A stretch of DNA of 64,000 nt from Thermohalobaculum sp039026375 (GCA_039026375.1 JBCCML010000005.1:1-64000), one strand, 5' to 3'; numbered from the stretch's first letter, positions 33,401-42,066 are shown. A program made the numbers and translations. The notes: a model not told the origin generated them from the letters alone.

Positions 33401-34194
33401 GCGAGTTCATCCGGGTCGAGGTCCGCGTCGATGCCCAGGCCCGCACGGCCGAGATCGACTTTACCGGCACCGCGGACAAGAACCCCTATAACTACAACGC
33501 GCCCTTGGCCGTCTGCCACGCGGTGGTGCTCTACGTGTTCCGCACGCTGGTCGGCAGCGACATCCCGCTGAACGAGGGTTGCTTCAAACCGCTCAAGATC
33601 ATTGCGCCGGAAGGCTCGATGATCAACGCGCAGTACCCCGCCGCCGTGATCGCCGGCAATACCGAGGTCAGCCAGCTGACCTGCAATGCGCTGATGGGCG
33701 CGCTGGGCGTCATGGCGGGCAGCCAGTCGACCATGAACAACTATGTCTGGGGCAACGACCGGCTGCAAAACTACGAAACCATCTGCGGCGGCACAGGCGC
33801 GGGGCCGGATTTCGACGGCTGCAATGCGATCCAGACGCACATGACCAACACGCGCTCGACCGATCCGGAGGTGCTGGAGTTCCGCTTCCCCGTGCGGCTC
33901 GAGGAATACTCGATCCGTCGCGGCTCGGGCGGGGCAGGGCGCCACCGGGGCGGCGACGGGATCACGCGGCGCATGCGCTTTCTGGAGCAGATGACGGTGA
34001 CGACGCTGTGTTCCATGCGCCGGGTCGCGCCGTTCGGCGTGGATGGCGGCAGCCCTGGCGAGGTGGGCAAGGAATGGATCGAACGCGCCGACGGCACCCA
34101 TGTTCCCCACGAAGGGAACGACCAGAACGAGATCTATCCCGGCGATGTCTTCGTGATGCAGACGCCGTCCGGCGGTGGCTTTGGGGCGGCATGA
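30463..34194 (+). CDS. fused hydantoinase A/B (5-oxoprolinase-like)
   Basis: 1243 residues. The N-terminal HyuA half (ATPase of the acetate kinase/Hsp70 fold) starts WIDRGGTFTDIVGRRPDG and includes GFDMGGTSTDVCHYAGGYE and CFGGAGGQHACLVADALG. The HyuB half starts near residue 745 (VFNNLFMSIAEQMG) with HVPVHLGSMSESI. The fused form corresponds to ATP-dependent 5-oxoprolinase, opening 5-oxoproline or a hydantoin ring. Residues 228-280 are an in-frame insertion rich in Pro and Gly, encoded by a palindromic repeat. The molybdenum-hydroxylase gene begins four bases after its stop. Substrate (5-oxoproline, hydantoin or acetone-type) is not decidable here. Confidence 0.9.
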   Translation: MWQFWIDRGGTFTDIVGRRPDGEIITHKLLSENPEQYRDAAVQGIRDLLGLAKGAPIPPGTIEAVKMGTTVATNALLERKGDRTLLMITGGFGDLLRIGYQNRPTLFDLKIELPELLYELVAEVTERLDAEGQVVTQLDEEAARAALKAAKADGIDGVAIAFLHGYLNPDHEARVAAIAAEEGFGQISVSHQTSPLMKLVSRGDTTVVDAYLSPILRRYVNQVAEELGADDAPPPPSPPHTGEGGAGGPQSDKPSDIGAGGATGAPSPLVGEGRGGGEPLTRLMFMQSNGGLTDASLFQGKDAILSGPAGGVVGMVKTGELAGHDRLIGFDMGGTSTDVCHYAGGYERSFETEVAGVRMRAPMMNIHTVAAGGGSILFFRDGRFQVGPESAGANPGPACYRRGGPLTVTDCNVMLGKLQPHHFPAVFGPNADERLDPDVVREKFVALAAEIAEATGEAPKTPEDTAEGFLRIAVENMANAIKKISVQRGYDVTRYTLQCFGGAGGQHACLVADALGMETVFVHPYAGVLSAYGMGLAEIRALRERQYEHPLSDMDGAQAALAQMGSDARAEVLSQWVEDGSIRIEQRAHLRYRGSHQALEVDFGTAEEMRARFDAAHKARFGFSAGDRELIFEALAVEAIGGASEVPDDPQPLTDTAPAPVDHVQTVFLGREGSVPLYDRDTMAPGQKVQGPCIVKEPTGTNIVEPDWQAEINAYGHLILTRTKPLERAEAIGTKADPVMLEVFNNLFMSIAEQMGATLANTAYSVNIKERLDFSCALFDPTGGLVANAPHVPVHLGSMSESIRSIIRQNPDMKKGDVFVLNAPFNGGTHLPDVTVITPVWDTAGTSVLFYVASRGHHADIGGKTPGSAPPDSTVIEEEGVLIDNFKMIDAGHFREAETRALLTSGRYPVRNLEENMADLAAQVAANETGVREVEKMIAQFGLAVVHAYMGHVQANAEESVRRVITALKPGRYDYELDNGEFIRVEVRVDAQARTAEIDFTGTADKNPYNYNAPLAVCHAVVLYVFRTLVGSDIPLNEGCFKPLKIIAPEGSMINAQYPAAVIAGNTEVSQLTCNALMGALGVMAGSQSTMNNYVWGNDRLQNYETICGGTGAGPDFDGCNAIQTHMTNTRSTDPEVLEFRFPVRLEEYSIRRGSGGAGRHRGGDGITRRMRFLEQMTVTTLCSMRRVAPFGVDGGSPGEVGKEWIERADGTHVPHEGNDQNEIYPGDVFVMQTPSGGGFGAA
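31159..31304. repeat. palindromic repeat inserted in-frame in the hydantoinase gene
   Basis: Two inverted copies of a roughly 45-base GC-rich element (left near 31159-31200, right near 31252-31304), each with its own small hairpin such as CCCCTCCCC-ACAC-GGGGGAGGGG. They are separated by about 50 bases. The block is read through without stops, adding about 50 residues (PPPPSPPHTGEG ... PSPLVGEGRGGG) between conserved HyuA segments. This is how RPE/REP-like elements look when they invade coding sequence. Confidence 0.8.
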
Positions 34195-34198
34195 CCAG

Positions 34199-36457
34199 AT
34201 GACCGCCCAGGGAATGCTCTATGATGAACGCCAGCTCCGCGGGCTGGGACGGTTCGTCGAAGATGAAACCGTGCCCGGCGCTTTGGAGATGGTGGTCGTC
34301 CGCTCTCCGGTCGCCCACGGGCGCATCGCCACGCTGGACAGCAGCGCGGCGATTGACATGCCCGGCGTCGTCGCCGTGATCACCGCTCAAGATCTCGCCC
34401 GTCTGGGCGTCGGCCCCCTGGGCCTGCGCGCCCCCTTGCCCGACCCGGATGGCGCCTTTCACGAGCCGCGCCGCACGATCCTGGCCGAAGAGCACGTCCA
34501 CTATGTCGGCCAACCCGTCGCCGCGGTGATCGCCGAAACGCTGGAGCAGGCGCAGGACGCCGCCGAGGCCATCGACCTGGACATCGATGATCTGCCGCCG
34601 GCCATCGACCCCACGGCCCAGAACCCGCAGATCTACCCGGACATCCCGGGCAACCTGGCGTTCAGCTGGCACAAGGGCAACAAGGCCGAGACCGAGCGTC
34701 TGATCGCCCATGCCGCCCATGTCACCCGCCTGACCGTGCATCACCCGCGCATCGCCGTCAGCCCGATCGAGCCGCGCGGCGCCGTGGGCGCGTATGCCGA
34801 TGGCCGCTATACGCTGACCGTGCCCAGCCAGGGCGGCGGCTCGCTGCGCCGGGCGCTGTCGGCCTGCATGGGGCTGGACCTTGGCGCACTGCGCATCGTC
34901 ACGCACGATGTGGGCGGCAGTTTCGCCGTCAAGATCTGGCCCTATCCCGAGCAGGTGCTGGTGCTGGCTGGCAGCCGCCTTACCGGGCGGCCGGTGCGCT
35001 GGATCCAAAGCCGGTCTGAGGCGTTTACGGCGGATACCCCCGGCCGCGCCCGGGTCGATGAAGGCACGCTAGCACTGGACGCCGATGGCCGCATCCTGGC
35101 CTTCCGCATCGATGCGGTGGCCGACATGGGCGCCTTCCTCAGCCCCGCTGCGCCGTCGATCGTCACCACCGGGGCTGTGCGCCCCTACCAGCAGGTCTAC
35201 GACATTCCGGGCCAGCTCTACACCGTGCGCGCCGTGCTGACGAACGCGACGCCCAGCGATGCCTTCCGCGGGGCCGGCAAGCCCGAGTCCACCGCGACGC
35301 TGGAACGCCTGATCGATCAGGCCGCGCGCGAGACCGGCCGCGACCCCTGGGCGCTGCGCAAGGCCAATCTGCTGACGCCCGACCGCTGGCCGCTGCCGAC
35401 GCCGATGGGCGAGACCATCGATGCGGGCGACTTCCCCCGCATTGCCCGCCAGATCGAGGCGGCGGCCGACCGTTCGGGCCTGGGCGCCCGCCGGGATGCC
35501 AGCCGCAATCGGGGCCGCCTGCGGGGTGCGGCCATCGGGTTCTACGTCCACGCCACAGGCGGCGCCGTGACCGAGATCAGCCAGGTCCGCGCCATGCCGG
35601 ATGGCTCGGTGATGGTCCGCTCCGGCAGTCAGGATTCCGGCCAGGGCCATGCCGAGGCGCTGAAAGTCGTGGCCGCCGAAGCGCTGGAGATCGATCCCGC
35701 CCGCATCCGTGTCGAACAGGGCGACACCGATTGGGGCGTGGACGGGGCGACGGGCGGCTCGAACCTTTCCTCCGTCACCATGAACACCGTCCACCGGACC
35801 GCGCTGGCCATGCTGGACCACGCCAAGGAGACCGCCGCCGAGATGCTGGAGGCCGCCCCCGTGGACATCCAGTACGGTAACGGCGCCTTCCGCATTGCCG
35901 GGACCGACCGGGCCGTGGCGCTGGAGGTCGTGGCCGCCGCCATGGAGGACGACGAAGATGCCGGTTGCATGGCGCAATTGGGTTTCGAGGGCGAGCACAC
36001 CACCTGGCCGAACGGTGCCCTGGCCGTCGAGGTCGAGGTTGACCCCGACACGGGCGGCATCCGGATCGACCGGCTGGCGGGCCTGACGGATCTGGGCCGG
36101 GTGATCGATCCCCAGCGGGCCTTTGGCCAGATCATTGGCGGCATCGGCCAGGCGACGGGCGAGGCGCTGATGGAGGGGATGCGCTTTGACGCCGACGGCC
36201 AGCCGCTGACGGGCTCGCTAATGGATTATGCGCTGCCGCGGGCGGACGATCTGCCCTTCATGGCGCACGACTGGGCGCCGACCGGCAGCCCCAACGCCAT
36301 CCTGGGGGCCAAGGGCGTGGGCGAGCTCAGCTCGATCGGGGCGCCCGGTGCCATCGTCAACGCCGTGATCGATGCCCTGTCGGACAGGGGCGTGCGCCAC
36401 ATCGACATGCCGCTGACGCCCGTCACCGTCTGGCAGGCGCTGAACGGCACGCGTTAG
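34199..36457 (+). CDS. molybdenum hydroxylase large subunit (xanthine dehydrogenase/CO-dehydrogenase-like)
   Basis: 752 residues of the aldehyde oxidase/xanthine dehydrogenase molybdopterin-binding family. The a/b hammerhead domain is at the N-terminus (GLGRFVEDETVPGALEM). Molybdopterin loops include HDVGGSFAVKIWPYPE, SDAFRGAGKPESTATLERL and SQDSGQGHAEAL. The catalytic Glu is in KGVGELSSIGAP near the C-terminus. ATG 34199 is four bases after the hydantoinase stop, so the two are coupled. The 2Fe-2S small subunit and FAD subunit that normally complete the enzyme are not in the window. Either they are elsewhere or this acts on its own. Confidence 0.88.
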   Translation: MTAQGMLYDERQLRGLGRFVEDETVPGALEMVVVRSPVAHGRIATLDSSAAIDMPGVVAVITAQDLARLGVGPLGLRAPLPDPDGAFHEPRRTILAEEHVHYVGQPVAAVIAETLEQAQDAAEAIDLDIDDLPPAIDPTAQNPQIYPDIPGNLAFSWHKGNKAETERLIAHAAHVTRLTVHHPRIAVSPIEPRGAVGAYADGRYTLTVPSQGGGSLRRALSACMGLDLGALRIVTHDVGGSFAVKIWPYPEQVLVLAGSRLTGRPVRWIQSRSEAFTADTPGRARVDEGTLALDADGRILAFRIDAVADMGAFLSPAAPSIVTTGAVRPYQQVYDIPGQLYTVRAVLTNATPSDAFRGAGKPESTATLERLIDQAARETGRDPWALRKANLLTPDRWPLPTPMGETIDAGDFPRIARQIEAAADRSGLGARRDASRNRGRLRGAAIGFYVHATGGAVTEISQVRAMPDGSVMVRSGSQDSGQGHAEALKVVAAEALEIDPARIRVEQGDTDWGVDGATGGSNLSSVTMNTVHRTALAMLDHAKETAAEMLEAAPVDIQYGNGAFRIAGTDRAVALEVVAAAMEDDEDAGCMAQLGFEGEHTTWPNGALAVEVEVDPDTGGIRIDRLAGLTDLGRVIDPQRAFGQIIGGIGQATGEALMEGMRFDADGQPLTGSLMDYALPRADDLPFMAHDWAPTGSPNAILGAKGVGELSSIGAPGAIVNAVIDALSDRGVRHIDMPLTPVTVWQALNGTR

Positions 36458-36462
36458 GGCCC

Positions 36463-36498
36463 GGGTTTGGTCAAGGGTTTGGCCACGGGTTTGGGCAC
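36463..36498. repeat. three-unit 12-base tandem repeat
   Basis: GGGTTTGGTCAA, GGGTTTGGCCAC and GGGTTTGGGCAC follow each other exactly at 36463-36498, between the convergent hydroxylase and EamA genes. Read on the reverse strand they encode a Lys-Pro repeat in a frame shifted from EamA. The EamA tail may once have been longer. Confidence 0.6.
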
Positions 36499-36500
36499 CT

Positions 36501-37373
36501 TCACCCGCGCGCCCGGACCCGCTCGCGGTGCAGCGAGTAGAGCCCGGTCGCCATGATGATCGCCGATCCGATCAGCGCCAGGGCCGAGGGGATCTCGCCG
36601 AATACCACAAATCCCAGCGCCAACGCCCACAGCAGGTTGGTGTAGCGAAACGGCGAGACCACGCCGACCTCGCCCACGCGCATGGCCCGGATGCCGGCAT
36701 AGAACCCCAAGGGCAGCAGGCAGCCCGCGCCGCACAGCGCCAGCAATGTGCCGGTGTCGAGGGGCGCCCAGGTACTGAACGCCGTGACCAACCCTGTCAC
36801 CGTGGTGACCGAGAAGATCGAGGCGACCGTGGGCAACAGGCTCGGCAGCGCCGGGCTCAGCGTGCGCGCCGACAGGTCGCGCAGCACGATGATGCCGACC
36901 GCGCCTAGGGCGGCCAGCGCATAGACGTTGAAGCCCTCGGTCCCCGGGCCGACGATCAGCAGCACGCCCGCGAAGCCCACGGCGATGGCGGTATAGCGCC
37001 GCCAGCCCACCGGCTCGCCCAGGGCCCAGGCCGCGGCCAGCGTTACGGCCAAGGGCGAAACCATGATGATCGCCACAGCGTTGGCGAACGCCATGTTGAA
37101 AAGCGCCGACATGAAGAGGCAAGTGGCCCCCACTTCCGCCACCATGCGCCAGCCGATGCGGCCCCAATCGGCGCGGTCGGGGCGGTAGGCCAGGGCGCCC
37201 CGCCACCAGGCCAGCGCGGTCACCAGCACCGCCGCCATCAGCCCGCGTAGGAAGATGGCCTGCATCACCGGCAGGTCATCCGACACCGACTTCATGAAGG
37301 CGTCGTTGAAGACGAACCCCATCATCGACGCGCTCATCCAAAGCGCGCCCTGGGCGTTCGGGCTGAGGAGCAT
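36501..37373 (-). CDS. EamA/DMT family transporter (RarD-like)
   Basis: 290 residues, ten predicted membrane helices in two EamA repeats. The first is MSASMMGFVFNDAFMKSVSD to about residue 135; the second runs from ALAALGAVGIIVLRDLSART to the end. VVSPFRYTNLLWALALGFVVFGE is the conserved segment near helix 9-10. It probably exports a small metabolite. It follows the amidase gene by 50 bases on the same strand, so the two may be co-transcribed. Confidence 0.88.
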   Translation of the reverse strand: MLLSPNAQGALWMSASMMGFVFNDAFMKSVSDDLPVMQAIFLRGLMAAVLVTALAWWRGALAYRPDRADWGRIGWRMVAEVGATCLFMSALFNMAFANAVAIIMVSPLAVTLAAAWALGEPVGWRRYTAIAVGFAGVLLIVGPGTEGFNVYALAALGAVGIIVLRDLSARTLSPALPSLLPTVASIFSVTTVTGLVTAFSTWAPLDTGTLLALCGAGCLLPLGFYAGIRAMRVGEVGVVSPFRYTNLLWALALGFVVFGEIPSALALIGSAIIMATGLYSLHRERVRARG

Positions 37374-37423
37374 GGCAGGTTACGCGGTCAGAGTACGGGT
37401 CAGGGTCATTGGGCCCGGCTAGG

Positions 37424-38821
37424 TCAAACTGCCGGGTCGACGGGCATCGGCACTGGGTGCGCCGCCTCGATCAGCGCGCCTGCATCCAGCAACACGTCCT
37501 CGCGGAAGCGGTTGGCCACCAGCTGCACGCCGACGGGCGTAGAGCCGGTTAGCCCCGTCGTCACCGTCAGCCCCGGCAGGCCCATCAGTGGCAGGCCGCA
37601 TTGCAGCAGGTTCGCCTCATAGCAGGCGGCAAACTCCTCCGGGCTTTCGACATCGCGGTGGTCCCGGAACGGCAGCTCGGCCGAGACCGGGCACAGCAGC
37701 ACGGGATAGGTGTCCAGGAACTGCTGCCACGTGCGGGCATGCGTGGACCGCAGCTTCAGCGCGTCGCGCAGCGCGTTCAGCGAGGCCTCGCCCCCCATCA
37801 CGCCCCATTGCCCGAATACAGCATTCGCGTCGGGGTCATCCTCGGCGTAGATCGCTTCGTCGTCGGTGCGCCGCGTTTCCTCCATCCACAACAGACTGTT
37901 CAGGCGCGCGCACTCGCGGATGGGCGGAGTGTCGACTTCAGTCACCTCCCATCCCGCGGCCTTTAGGGCGTCGGCAGCGCTGCGCAGGGCCGCTTCGACT
38001 TCGGGCACCGTGTTCATCCCGTCCGGCGCCACGCACAGCGCCGCCCGGCGGGGCAGGTCGGGCAGGCGATGCGGCATGGGCGCCGAATAGGGATCGCGGG
38101 GATCCCAGATCGACATCGCCTCGAACGCCACCTTCAGGTCGGCCACACTGCGCGCCAGCGGCCCCTGCACGGCCATGATCTGACCGCCGATCAAGCGGTC
38201 GGGCGCGGTGGGGTTGTAGACCGGCACCCGCCCGGTGGAGGGCCGCAGCCCGTGGATGCCGCAGACATAGGCCGGATAGCGGATCGAGCCGGCAATGTCC
38301 GAGCCGTGGGCGATCGCGCCGATCCCGGCCGCACAGGCCGCGGACGCCCCGCCCGAGGAGCCGCCGGGGGTCAACGCGGGATTGCGCGGATTTTTGGTGG
38401 CGCCATGCACGCGGTTGCGGGTGAACCAGCGCATTGAGAACGCGGGCGTGTTGGTGCGCCCGACGATCACGGCGCCTGACTTGCGCAGGGCCGCAACCAC
38501 GGCGCTGTCCTCGGTTGCCACCAGATCCTTCTGCGTGAGCAGACCGTTCGTGGTGGCAAAGCCCTTCTGGTCGACATTGACCTTCACGGTGACCGGCACG
38601 CCGCCCAGCGGCCCCAGCTTCTGGCCAGCCGCCCGGGCACCGTCGACGGCATCGGCCGCGGCCAGTGCCTCCTCCGGCATTTCCTGGACGACGGCGTTGA
38701 TCGCCGGGTTGACCGCCGCCAGACGGGCCAGGGCATCCTCGCAGACCTCGCGGGCCGTCACCTGACCGGTGCTGATCATCTCGGCCAGTTCGGTGGCCGT
38801 GCGCTTGTAGTGTTCGGTCAT
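37424..38821 (-). CDS. amidase signature family hydrolase
   Basis: 465 residues. The Ser-cisSer-Lys catalytic triad is visible: Lys in VPVTVKVNVDQKG, the cis-Ser in PGGSSGGASAA, and the nucleophile Ser in GSDIAGSIRYPA. The fold and length match fatty-acid, aryl or peptide amidases and GatA-like proteins. It is not GatA itself, since gatC and gatB are absent. The start ATG is at 38821. Neighbours (EamA transporter, SMP-30 lactonase-like protein, hydantoinase) suggest a small nitrogen-compound catabolic region, but the true substrate is unknown. Confidence 0.9.
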   Translation of the reverse strand: MTEHYKRTATELAEMISTGQVTAREVCEDALARLAAVNPAINAVVQEMPEEALAAADAVDGARAAGQKLGPLGGVPVTVKVNVDQKGFATTNGLLTQKDLVATEDSAVVAALRKSGAVIVGRTNTPAFSMRWFTRNRVHGATKNPRNPALTPGGSSGGASAACAAGIGAIAHGSDIAGSIRYPAYVCGIHGLRPSTGRVPVYNPTAPDRLIGGQIMAVQGPLARSVADLKVAFEAMSIWDPRDPYSAPMPHRLPDLPRRAALCVAPDGMNTVPEVEAALRSAADALKAAGWEVTEVDTPPIRECARLNSLLWMEETRRTDDEAIYAEDDPDANAVFGQWGVMGGEASLNALRDALKLRSTHARTWQQFLDTYPVLLCPVSAELPFRDHRDVESPEEFAACYEANLLQCGLPLMGLPGLTVTTGLTGSTPVGVQLVANRFREDVLLDAGALIEAAHPVPMPVDPAV

Positions 38822-38931
38822 CTGCCTCTCCCGCTGTCTGGGGCGACCTTAAGGCCGCCCGCCCCACGCGGGCCATAGGCAATCGCTGCACCCATGTGAT
38901 TGGGCGAGGCTTTGAGATTAGAGTGCAATGA

Positions 38932-39113
38932 TGCGGCTGCTCCGCCCGGCGCAGCCGGGCAGCGCCCGTCGCCAATGTCGCTCGGACCATTGGCGCAACA
39001 TAGGCGACCCCCACGGAGGGCGCTTTGGCGGCACCCGCTGACCGAAAACTTGGACGCTGATCGCCCCGCCTCCTGGCTCGTGTCGCCAAAGCTTCTCCAG
39101 GTCGGTCGCTGCC
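38932..39113. repeat. dispersed repeat, copy 1
   Basis: Copy 1 of a long direct repeat starting TGCGGCTGCTCCGCCCGGCG and ending GGTCGGTCGCTGCC. It carries an internal GCCCGGCGCAGCCGGGC palindrome and about 35 extra bases compared with copy 2, an insertion flanked by CGCCAATG/CATTGGCG inverted halves. Outside that insertion the two copies are over 85 percent identical by eye. Confidence 0.8.
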
Positions 39114-39191
39114 TGTGCGCGGCGTGCAGGCCACAGTGTTTGCCGCATCTGTTTGTTTGGCGAACAAGGCCATCGGAATACTGCGCAAAGG

Positions 39192-39338
39192 TGCGGTTGC
39201 TCCGCCCGGCGCAGCCGGGCAGCGCCCGACCTCCCCCAGGAGGGCGCTTTGGCAGCACCTGCTAGCCGACAACGTGGACGCAGATCGCCCCGCCTCCTGG
39301 CTCGTGGCCGCCAAAGCTTCTCCAGGTCGGTCGCTGCC
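39192..39338. repeat. dispersed repeat, copy 2
   Basis: Second direct copy, TGCGGTTGCTCCGCCCGGCG to GGTCGGTCGCTGCC, without the 35-base insertion of copy 1. Includes CTCC-CCCA-GGAG and the same CCGGCGCAGCCGG palindrome. Together with copy 1 it fills the gap upstream of the amidase gene. Confidence 0.8.
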
Positions 39339-39363
39339 CGTCCCGGCGTCCTCCCAGGCCGCC

Positions 39364-40452
39364 CTACGTGATGTGCGCGCCGGTTGTTTCTACGAACACC
39401 GAGTAGAGGGACTGGCTGGCGGTCATGAACAGCTGGTTGCGCTTGGTCCCGCCGAAGCAGACGTTCGAGCAGATCTCGGGCAGGCGGATCTGCCCGATCC
39501 GGTCGCCTTCGGGCGAGAAGCAGTGCACGCCGTCATAGCCGTCGCCGACCCACCCGGCCGAGGACCAGATATTGCCGTTCTCGTCGGCGCGGATTCCATC
39601 GGCAAAGCCCGTCTTGCCGTCGATGGTCATCGAGACGAATTGGCGCTCGTTCGCAACCTTGTCGCCGTCGATGTCCATAACCCAGATCTGGCTGACCGCA
39701 TCCGGGTAGTGCGAGACCCCGGTATCCGCCACGTAGAGCTTGGTGTAGTCGTCGGAGAAACACAGCCCGTTCGGCTTGAACGGGGCATCCGTCAGCTTGG
39801 TGATCGCCCCCGATTGCCCGTCAATGCGGTAGACGGCCTCCTTCCGGATGGGCTGGGACGAGCCGGTGTTCAGCCGGTTGCCTTCATAGTTCATCAACCC
39901 GCCATAACCGGGGTCGGTGAACCAGATCGAGCCGTCGTTGGGATGCACAATCGCGTCGTTGGGCGCGTTGAAGCCCTCGCCCTCGAACTCCTCGGCCAGA
40001 ACCGTGACCGTGCCGTCGTATTCATAGCGCACCACCTTGCGCGGCCCGTGCTGACAGCTGATCTGACGCCCGCGATAGTCGAACGTGTTTCCGTTCGAAT
40101 TGCCCGAGGGATAGCGGAAACGCCGGGTGACAACGCCCTCTTCCTCGGTCCAGCGGAGCTGTTCGTCGCTGGGGATGTCGGACCAGATCAGATAGCGGCC
40201 CACGCCGTTCCAGGCCGGCCCCTCGGCCCACAGCGTGCCCGTATGGTGGCGCCGGATCGGCGTATTGCCCAGCTTTGGAAAGCGCGGATCAAGCGCAATG
40301 ATGTCGGGATCTGGATAGCGCACCGGCTCGGCGCCCGGGCCGAAATTACGCGCAAACGCCTCCGGCGCCATGGCCGTGGTGGCGGCGATCCCGGTGGCTG
40401 CGGCCAGAAATGCCCGGCGGTCCACGCGGGGCGTGGTGGTGTCATGGGTCAT
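39364..40452 (-). CDS. exported SMP-30/gluconolactonase-like protein
   Basis: 362 residues with a twin-arginine signal peptide (VDRRAFLAAATGIAATTA, cleavage near APEAFA). The six-bladed propeller of the SMP-30/gluconolactonase family follows: metal-binding motifs NAPNDAIVHPNDGSIWFTDP and PNGLCFSDDYTKLYVADTG, and late DGIRADENGNIWSSAG. ATG 40452 has GGGAGG six bases upstream; the 20 upstream codons are not needed. It probably hydrolyses a sugar lactone in the periplasm, exported folded with its metal. It lies 103 bases after the GlnT-like gene on the same strand. Confidence 0.88.
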   Translation of the reverse strand: MTHDTTTPRVDRRAFLAAATGIAATTAMAPEAFARNFGPGAEPVRYPDPDIIALDPRFPKLGNTPIRRHHTGTLWAEGPAWNGVGRYLIWSDIPSDEQLRWTEEEGVVTRRFRYPSGNSNGNTFDYRGRQISCQHGPRKVVRYEYDGTVTVLAEEFEGEGFNAPNDAIVHPNDGSIWFTDPGYGGLMNYEGNRLNTGSSQPIRKEAVYRIDGQSGAITKLTDAPFKPNGLCFSDDYTKLYVADTGVSHYPDAVSQIWVMDIDGDKVANERQFVSMTIDGKTGFADGIRADENGNIWSSAGWVGDGYDGVHCFSPEGDRIGQIRLPEICSNVCFGGTKRNQLFMTASQSLYSVFVETTGAHIT

Positions 40453-40555
40453 GATGTCCTCCCTTTGCGGGGGCCTCGAAGCGGGCCCCCTGCCGTTACA
40501 GGGTAACATCAATTCCCGGGCGCAACCACCGATTGCAGGAGCCGCGCCCGCCCGA

Positions 40556-41875
40556 TCAGATATCCAGGGTGTTCTCGCGCTCCCACTCGGTCAGGTGGCG
40601 CGCATAGGCGTTCCATTCCTCGTGCTTCAGCTTCAGGAACGCATCCGCGGCCGGGCCCAGCGCGGTGCGCAGCACCTTGTTCTTCTCGAACTCGCGGAGC
40701 GCATCCAACAGGTTCAACGGCAGCTTCTTGGCGCCGCGCACCTTGTGACCTTCGGCATACATGTCGATGTCCAGCCGTTTGCCCGGGTCCAGATCGTTCT
40801 CCATCCCGTCCATGCCGGCGGCCAGCACCGCGGCGGGGTAGAGGTAGGGATTGGTCGCCCCATCGGCCAGGCGCAGCTCGAACCGCCCCGCATCGGGGAT
40901 GCGGATCATGTGCGTGCGGTTGTTGCCGCCATAAGTCAGAGTGTTCGGGCTCCACGTGGCGCCGGACGTTGTCCGGGGCGCGTTGATCCGCTTGTAGCTG
41001 TTGACCGACGGATTCGAGATCGCGGCCAGCGCGGGACCGTTCTTCATCAGCCCGCCCATGAAGTTGTACCCCAGTGCCGAGACGCCCAGCTCGCCCTTCT
41101 TGTCGGCGAACAGGTTCTTCGCCTTGCCTTTGGCCGTGCCGCCGGTGCCCCAGATGCTGACATGCATGTGGCAGCCATTGCCGGTCAGGTGCATGAACGG
41201 CTTGGGCATGAAGGTGGCGCGCAGGCCGTGCATCTCGGCGATCGACTTGACCATGTACTTGAAGAAGGCCTGCTTGTCGGCGGTGCGCAGCGCATCGTCA
41301 TAGTCCCAGTTCATCTCGAACTGGCCGTTACTGTCTTCGTGGTCGTTCTGATAGGGCCCCCAGCCCAGGCTTTGCATGGCGTCGCAGATCTGCTTGATGA
41401 CCTCGTAGCGGCGCATCAGGGCGGCCACGTCATAGCAGGGCTTTTCCTGGGTATCGCGCGGGTCCGAGATCTCGGTGCCGTCGGCATTGACCAGGTGAAA
41501 CTCGCACTCAACGCCGGATTTCAGCGCCCAGCCCTTGCCCTCGGCATCGGCCAGGACGCGCTTCAGGGTGTTGCGCGGCGTCTGCTCCAGGCTTTCGCCC
41601 TCCAGATAGATGTCCGAGGCGAGCCACCCCACCTCGGGCTTCCAGGGCAGTTGGATCAGACTGTCGGGATCGGGAATGGCGAAGATGTCCGGCTCGGCGG
41701 GCGTCGAGTCCAGCCAGGTCGCGAACCCGCCAAAACCGGCGCCTTCCTTGGCCATGTCCTTGATCGCGCTGGCCGGAACCAGTTTCGCGCGCATCACCCC
41801 GAATAGATCGGTGAACGAGATAAGGAAATACTCGATACCGCGGGCTTTCGCCTCTTTTGCCAGATCCAATGCCAT
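40556..41875 (-). CDS. glnT: glutamine synthetase family, GlnT / gamma-glutamylmethylamide synthetase type
   Basis: 439 residues with a glutamine synthetase catalytic domain: VECEFHLV and the NGCHMHVSIW metal/ATP motif, RTHMIRIPDAGRFELRLADG, and NPYLYPAAVLAAGMDG. The N-terminus (KARGIEYFLISFTDLFGVMR) and length match the GlnT (type III annotated) group, which includes gamma-glutamylmethylamide synthetase GmaS of methylamine users. The frame is open upstream, but ATG 41875 with AGAGAGGG fits. Upstream on the same strand are glxD, glxC and glxB homologues, as in the N-methylglutamate pathway clusters. The mgd genes of that pathway are not in the window, so GmaS remains a possibility only. Confidence 0.85.
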   Translation of the reverse strand: MALDLAKEAKARGIEYFLISFTDLFGVMRAKLVPASAIKDMAKEGAGFGGFATWLDSTPAEPDIFAIPDPDSLIQLPWKPEVGWLASDIYLEGESLEQTPRNTLKRVLADAEGKGWALKSGVECEFHLVNADGTEISDPRDTQEKPCYDVAALMRRYEVIKQICDAMQSLGWGPYQNDHEDSNGQFEMNWDYDDALRTADKQAFFKYMVKSIAEMHGLRATFMPKPFMHLTGNGCHMHVSIWGTGGTAKGKAKNLFADKKGELGVSALGYNFMGGLMKNGPALAAISNPSVNSYKRINAPRTTSGATWSPNTLTYGGNNRTHMIRIPDAGRFELRLADGATNPYLYPAAVLAAGMDGMENDLDPGKRLDIDMYAEGHKVRGAKKLPLNLLDALREFEKNKVLRTALGPAADAFLKLKHEEWNAYARHLTEWERENTLDI

Positions 41876-42066
41876 GGGAACCCTCTCTTCTTTCGGTCGG
41901 CTGACAGTCGAAGGGCAGACCGCGGGGGTCAAGTCTTTATGCGCGCGCCAGGATCAGCCACGCGCTGATTGGTCACCAGACGGGCAGATCGCCAGGATCG
42001 GGCAGAGCAGCGCTTAGCGTTCGGTCACCCGGATCAGATGGCAGGCCGTGCAGGGCCCGCGACCGG

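Larger units (their letters stand above)
38822..39363. other. intergenic region filled by repeats
   Basis: 542 bases between the amidase start and the SMP-30 gene end. No convincing gene: open frames on both strands are translations of the repeat (for example RCPAAPGG). It contains two direct copies of a repeat described separately. Confidence 0.7.

Noticed and set aside
36454..37206. 250-codon minus-strand frame overlapping EamA
   Set aside because: Different frame of the EamA gene; only its last 14 residues (Lys-Pro repeat) are of interest and are listed as a repeat.
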